Assembly: GCA_947034895.1 (NCBI GenBank)
Contig: OX344765.1
Span: forward strand, 39,375,001-39,439,000
Reading direction: 5' to 3'
From: Rhytidiadelphus loreus
Lineage: Eukaryota > Streptophyta > Bryopsida > Hypnales > Hylocomiaceae
DNA: 64,000 bases
The translations under genes were made by a program, and so were the position numbers. Each line of letters starts with the position of its first letter. The stretch's first letter is position 1. The notes beneath the pieces were generated by a model, which was not told the DNA's origin, ran no database searches, and saw nothing but the letters and a program-made list of their open reading frames with translations. Below are positions 59,895 to 64,000 of the stretch, piece by piece.

Positions 59895-60175
59895 CCCCCA
59901 AATGCACCATTGACCCAAAACCACCATCATCACCCTATGTACATCTCCAAAATCAATATACACATTTGTGGAAGAAATCCATTTTAAAACATCTACCCCC
60001 AAAACTTTGACCCTTCATAACTTTTGCATAAAGTATCCAAATGTCACGTTCTTTGGTGCTATTGGAACCCCCTTTCACTTTCCAACAAGAAAACCAATGA
60101 AAATTTGACCAGTCTAATAGTAGTAGTAAATAGACACACAGTAGCAAGAAAAAAGTGTTGGTTTGGAGGGTACCC
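59895..60175. repeat. local direct repeat, copy A (pairs with 60760-61025)
   Basis: Shared order includes 'acaagaaaaccaatgaaaat' versus 'acaagaaaatcaatgaaaat', 'tttggtgctattggaacc' versus 'tttggtgtgtgttggaacc', and 'gtggaagaaa'. The copies are about 860 bp apart in the same orientation, with different DNA between them. Confidence 0.7.
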
Positions 60176-60538
60176 ATCCCCACCGCATGTCTCTTCATGA
60201 AAGGTTCATCAGTTTCTTCTCAACCTACGAAGTTGAATGCAAATCATGTTGGATGTCAAGGACTTCATGAACTCCATGGACGCTATCTATCTATCAATCA
60301 TACCGTAGTAAGCTTAGAGTGCCCTAACTTCAGTTCAGTTGCTCGTGTTTTCATCATGTTTCCAAGGCCCAGATGCCTTCGTTTCTGATTGCCCGTGCGC
60401 CACTCTCGTAGAGAAGTGGACATGCTGGGACGGATGGAATCAGACGGACATACGGATGATCACAAGGAGAGGACTGTACCTGTACAGATCCAGGATGTAT
60501 GTGCAGACCCCCTCTCTATTAACACCATCTCACCATCC

Positions 60539-60572
60539 CATCCAAATGCCATCCAAATGCCATTCAAATGCC
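60539..60572. repeat. 11-bp tandem repeat (CATCCAAATGC), three units
   Basis: CATCCAAATGC, CATCCAAATGC and CATTCAAATGC lie in tandem. Non-coding. Confidence 0.7.
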
Positions 60573-60759
60573 TTTCATCATTTGATCATCACTCAGCATG
60601 TGTCTTCATAATTCTTGCAAACGTGCGCTTTTTAGGTGTCAAACTAAGTCACTCAAGGTTCAATACCAGTGAAAGGTTGAATGCAAACATATCAGTAGTA
60701 CATTGTCAGTTCGCCTTTCTCTACAGCTCCCCCAAAAAATCAGAAGGAAAAAAGTGGGT

Positions 60760-61025
60760 ACACCCAAAATTGCACCCTGACTAGGATCATCAGTTGGGGT
60801 ACACATCCAAAATTAGTATGTATGTATGTGGAAGAAACGAGTTTAGGACATCTATCCAAAAAATATTTGGACTTAGCTTCATATATGATATCCAAATGTT
60901 GCATATATATCTTTGGTGTGTGTTGGAACCTTCTTTTAGTTGCCAACAAGAAAATCAATGAAAATTGGACCAATCTAATAATAGTAATTAGGCATAGTAG
61001 CAAAAAGTGGTGGCTTTGGAGGTAC
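60760..61025. repeat. local direct repeat, copy B (pairs with 59895-60175)
   Basis: Diverged copy of 59895-60175 in the same orientation. The pair with unrelated DNA between could be old long terminal repeats or a segmental duplication; neither is shown. Confidence 0.65.
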
Positions 61026-61344
61026 CTTGAGCTTGGTTGAGAACATGCGTGGTGTTCAATGTGGGACTATCAAGATAACATCTATCTTATTTCTATTAAT
61101 AGCTTTTGATACCTTGCTTCCACTTGAGATAAGTTTGAGATTTCTTTATTCAATGAAATTGAGACTACTTTTCAAGAATGCTATGATATCAATTTCAAAT
61201 TTCAAACAAAATTAGTAGATGGACAAAACAAAATTAGTAGTGGTTGTTTATCAACTAGGAAGGAGAGATGGATTTTCTTAATCCATTTTGAGATTATGAA
61301 AAGATCTTAATTTCTTAAAAGATCTCATGTGATTTCCAATGACA

Positions 61345-61760
61345 CACTCCAAAACTGCCATTTCTAGTACAAGTACCAAATTTTAGAAAAAAAATAAAAA
61401 TTTGGACACATGTAACCGTAGGATCTTGAAGTACTCTAGTTTGAGAAGATGCTTGAAAAAAATTCAAAAAAAAATCCACCTTGTAGATTGGAAGATATTA
61501 GCATTTGAATTGATTGCAAAAAACTAGACAACTACACTTCACAAGGTCACATTTGTATGAAAAAATGTCCCAAATGGTGGTGCTTTTATAAATGCATTCT
61601 TCAAATCAAGTTATAGCTACATGCTTGAAAAATTTCAGATCATTTGGAATTGTACAACATCTAGGAAAAAAATAGTAAGTAGAAAGAAGTACAAATTGAT
61701 TCAAAATACTAATTTGTTGAGAATATAGTTATAGACTTGAAAAACGCCAACTCTTTATTG
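61345..61760. repeat. dispersed repeat, copy B (pairs with 6455-6890)
   Basis: Co-linear with 6455-6890 across about 415 bases with moderate divergence, including 'cagatcatttggaattgtac' and 'gaaaaaaatagtaagtagaa'. Confidence 0.6.
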
Positions 61761-61989
61761 ATTTGTAAGGACTCATTCTACCCTACATGAGAGCTGATTC
61801 AACATAAATTAAGTCATTTTTGTAAAAGAAATGTCACATGTAATCTTGTGATTGGTACAAAGTGATGGAGACCTTTCAAAATCTGACATTTAAATCCCAC
61901 TTCGGCACGTTTGTTGAATTTGACCCTCACATACACTAATAGAAATACTTCCAATTTTGAGTTAGTTTTATTGTCTCATACGACTCTCC

Positions 61990-63348
61990 TTTCTAATGGA
62001 ATTACAAACTGAATAAGAACAAACTGCCCACACAAAAAAACTGTATTACCCAAAGAACTACGCAGCTTCATTGTGTAACTAGAAGTTACAGAAGGCAAAC
62101 TAAAGAGCCTAAAGAGAAAATTTGATGAAACAATGATCTAACTTCAATTGATTTGTTGAGAACAGAAGAAAATTAATATTGTAAATAAATTGAACATCAC
62201 GTGCAAGACTCCACAACCATCAACAATCCTATACACCTGCATCATGTAGTAATTGTAGAGATTGAATACAGGCGTTATACAAGTCCTACACAGCGTGTAG
62301 ACAGATGCCAATTTCAGTCACTGGCAGGATAAAGCTAGACTGTAGATGTTTGGACACAACCTGGTCACAACAAGAATTGAAGATTCCAAGTGTGATTTTT
62401 ACATTGCTTTATTGAACCCCATCAATTCAAGGCTGCAGTAGTCAATGCATTCAGACTCTTTCACACCTTCGCTAGTCTACATGTTGTACACCTCGACAGA
62501 TCCTCACAAGTCAAACACGCAAGCCGATGATGATCCTGCTCTTTCGGAAAGAGGTACAGCAACTACATTTGCACTAAAATGAAGACATATAATGCCATAT
62601 CACCTAGCAGTCAAACCCAAATAAAAGAAAATTTTACACTGCAAATTCAAGAAGAGAGCTAAACAACGATTACAGAGTCTGAAGAACGTAGCAACACCAA
62701 GAACTAACTAATCTCCGGACATGTTGAGACTTCCATGGCCACCCTAGGCAGATACTGCACATTCAATCAACACCTCCTTTGTTACTAAAAAAGAGAATAT
62801 CAGAACTTTTGGAGGGTACAACACCAATGGCACTGGCCAAGTTGTAAAATCAATACAAATTAAGCTAAGGGCAGAGGCACCCAGCAACAAGTCAAACTTT
62901 ATACCATCGGTAAATTCTTAACACAAAATTTGAAAATCTATGTATCACGGCGAGAGAACCTCGGCACGATCAAAGGTACAGATCCAGAAAGCAAAAGACA
63001 AATAAGCAAAATCTCACATTACCCTCAATAGCCAAGAGAGATAGAAAAACGTGGTAATAGCGAATAGCCAACTTAACGTGTGCAGAACCATGCACACAAC
63101 AAGTCCCACAGTACCTGATTTCCTTATCCTGCAAACTACCTGATCGGCAAACAAGTGGGCACCTTCACTGAAACTAGACAGTCAGAAAGATGGATCCTCA
63201 GCCTTTCCAAATGCAATCAACTAAATCTCATCAACACTGAAGCTAGTCCCCTAGGTCCGGGACCATTGTTGTGCACACTGGTCTAGGACAGGGCGAAGGG
63301 TGCATTCTGTGGAAGGCTAACATGACAAGAAACTGTGGCCTGATAAAG
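61990..63348 (-). other. 3' region of the Alfin-like gene
   Basis: Mixed-composition sequence downstream, on the minus strand, of the Alfin-like stop codon. The proximal part is the likely 3' untranslated region. No other ORF here is convincing. A downstream intron is possible but not resolved. Confidence 0.4.
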
Positions 63349-64000
63349 TTACGTACGAGCCCTTTTGTTGCTGCAAGATGGACACTTGTATTGCTTAATG
63401 TGTTCTGCTCGTGCTGGTGTAATTTTCACACACTTGCCGTGAAACCACTTCTCACAAATATCACAGCCGATCCAGAACTCATCAGCCGTATAAGGACCGT
63501 CGCAACTTCCACAGAAGGTGTCTCCATGTTCCTCCTCATCCTCCTCATCAAGAGCATCTTCCTCATCCTTTGGTGGTGGTGGAGCAGGCTTTGCTGGCTT
63601 TGATTGAGTCACCTGCTGCTGAAAAACAAAAGGAGAACCGCAAGTGCCATCAATACCTCACTGCACCTGTTTAATTTCTGGCGCAAGGTTGTAACGACAA
63701 TAGGGGGACGTCGACATGTCGTGCATTACCATCAGGTGAATTTCAGCTATTACACTCATAAGTGCAAATCTAGAGGGCGAGGACCTTGCTAGTCCAAAAG
63801 AAAGTGCATGACAGACAATACCGAGTTCCTTGCCACAATGACATCGCGGACACAACCAAATTCAAAACGCAACGACGGGCATACACTCATTATTGATATG
63901 CTCAGGCAGTTTCTTTGTCAGCACTTACCACCTTTGTGGTAGACTTCGCTTTGCTGCCAGAGTTATTATTAACCGCAGGCTTGTCCTTTACAAGTTTCTT
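63349..64000 (-). CDS. Alfin-like PHD-finger protein (C-terminal part; 5' end outside window)
   Basis: Two exons are visible on the minus strand: 64000-63929 (24 codons, [20 protein letters not shown]..., continuing off the edge) and 63618-63349 (89 codons and stop). They are joined in phase 0 across a 310-bp intron with GTAAGT donor and TTTTTCAG acceptor. The last exon encodes a Pro/acidic linker ([18 protein letters not shown]) and then a C4HC3 PHD finger: FCGSC, then [17 protein letters not shown], then [10 protein letters not shown]. The [19 protein letters not shown] block and the placement of the PHD at the very C-terminus are typical of plant Alfin-like proteins, which bind H3K4me3 through this finger. 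The N-terminal Alfin domain should lie to the right of the window. Confidence 0.9.

Noticed and set aside
1..64000. tRNA, rRNA and organellar DNA
   Set aside because: No cloverleaf with a typical GGTTCGANTCC arm, no conserved rRNA blocks and no chloroplast or mitochondrial genes were recognised by eye. A tRNAscan/Infernal run would be the decisive test.

Overview
The window is nuclear DNA from a land plant. Short AT-rich introns with GT..AG ends, GC-richer exons, plant-type MITEs and plant-only families (an ELIP thylakoid protein, a SAUR-like protein, an Alfin-like PHD protein) show this. A gene for a cilia/basal-body coiled-coil protein resembling BBOF1 points to a plant with swimming sperm, so a bryophyte or another seedless plant is most likely. 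The species cannot be told from the sequence.

Genes are sparse: five convincing ones in 64 kb. They are a SAUR-like gene (+, about 9.3-10.0 kb), an ELIP gene (+, 20.0-21.2 kb, two exons), a large plant-specific disordered protein with a weak DUF688-like WE motif (-, 27.6-30.2 kb, with an in-frame 93-nt intron), a BBOF1-like ciliary protein (+, 52.2-56.7 kb, at least nine exons), and the 3' end of an Alfin-like PHD-finger gene (-, 63.3 kb to the right edge). They share no operon-like logic. ELIP is chloroplast photoprotection, the SAUR-like gene suggests auxin/growth biology, Alfin-like proteins read histone H3K4me3, and BBOF1 acts in motile cilia.

The rest is AT-rich intergenic DNA full of non-autonomous transposons. 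These include two CACTA-type MITEs with 3-bp duplications (1428-1580, 17388-17548), a Stowaway-like MITE carrying a nested second MITE (39754-40246), and a GC-rich PIF/Harbinger-like element (42873-43242). There is also a family with inverted ends beginning CCCCTAAAGG or CCCTTAA, inserted at TTAA or TTAG. A further foldback family begins ATGGTCAATTTC and has 4-bp NTAA duplications. Decayed retroelement tails and decayed open reading frames of unknown origin lie at 22.8-24.6 kb and 36.6-37.7 kb.

The most notable observations are the TTAA-targeting family (piggyBac-like or Sola-like, with two members abutting on one shared TTAA), the in-frame intron of the 816/847-residue protein, three tandem CAG acceptors in the Alfin-like gene, and a broken ORF with a possible HUH/Rep-like motif pair near 37.6 kb.
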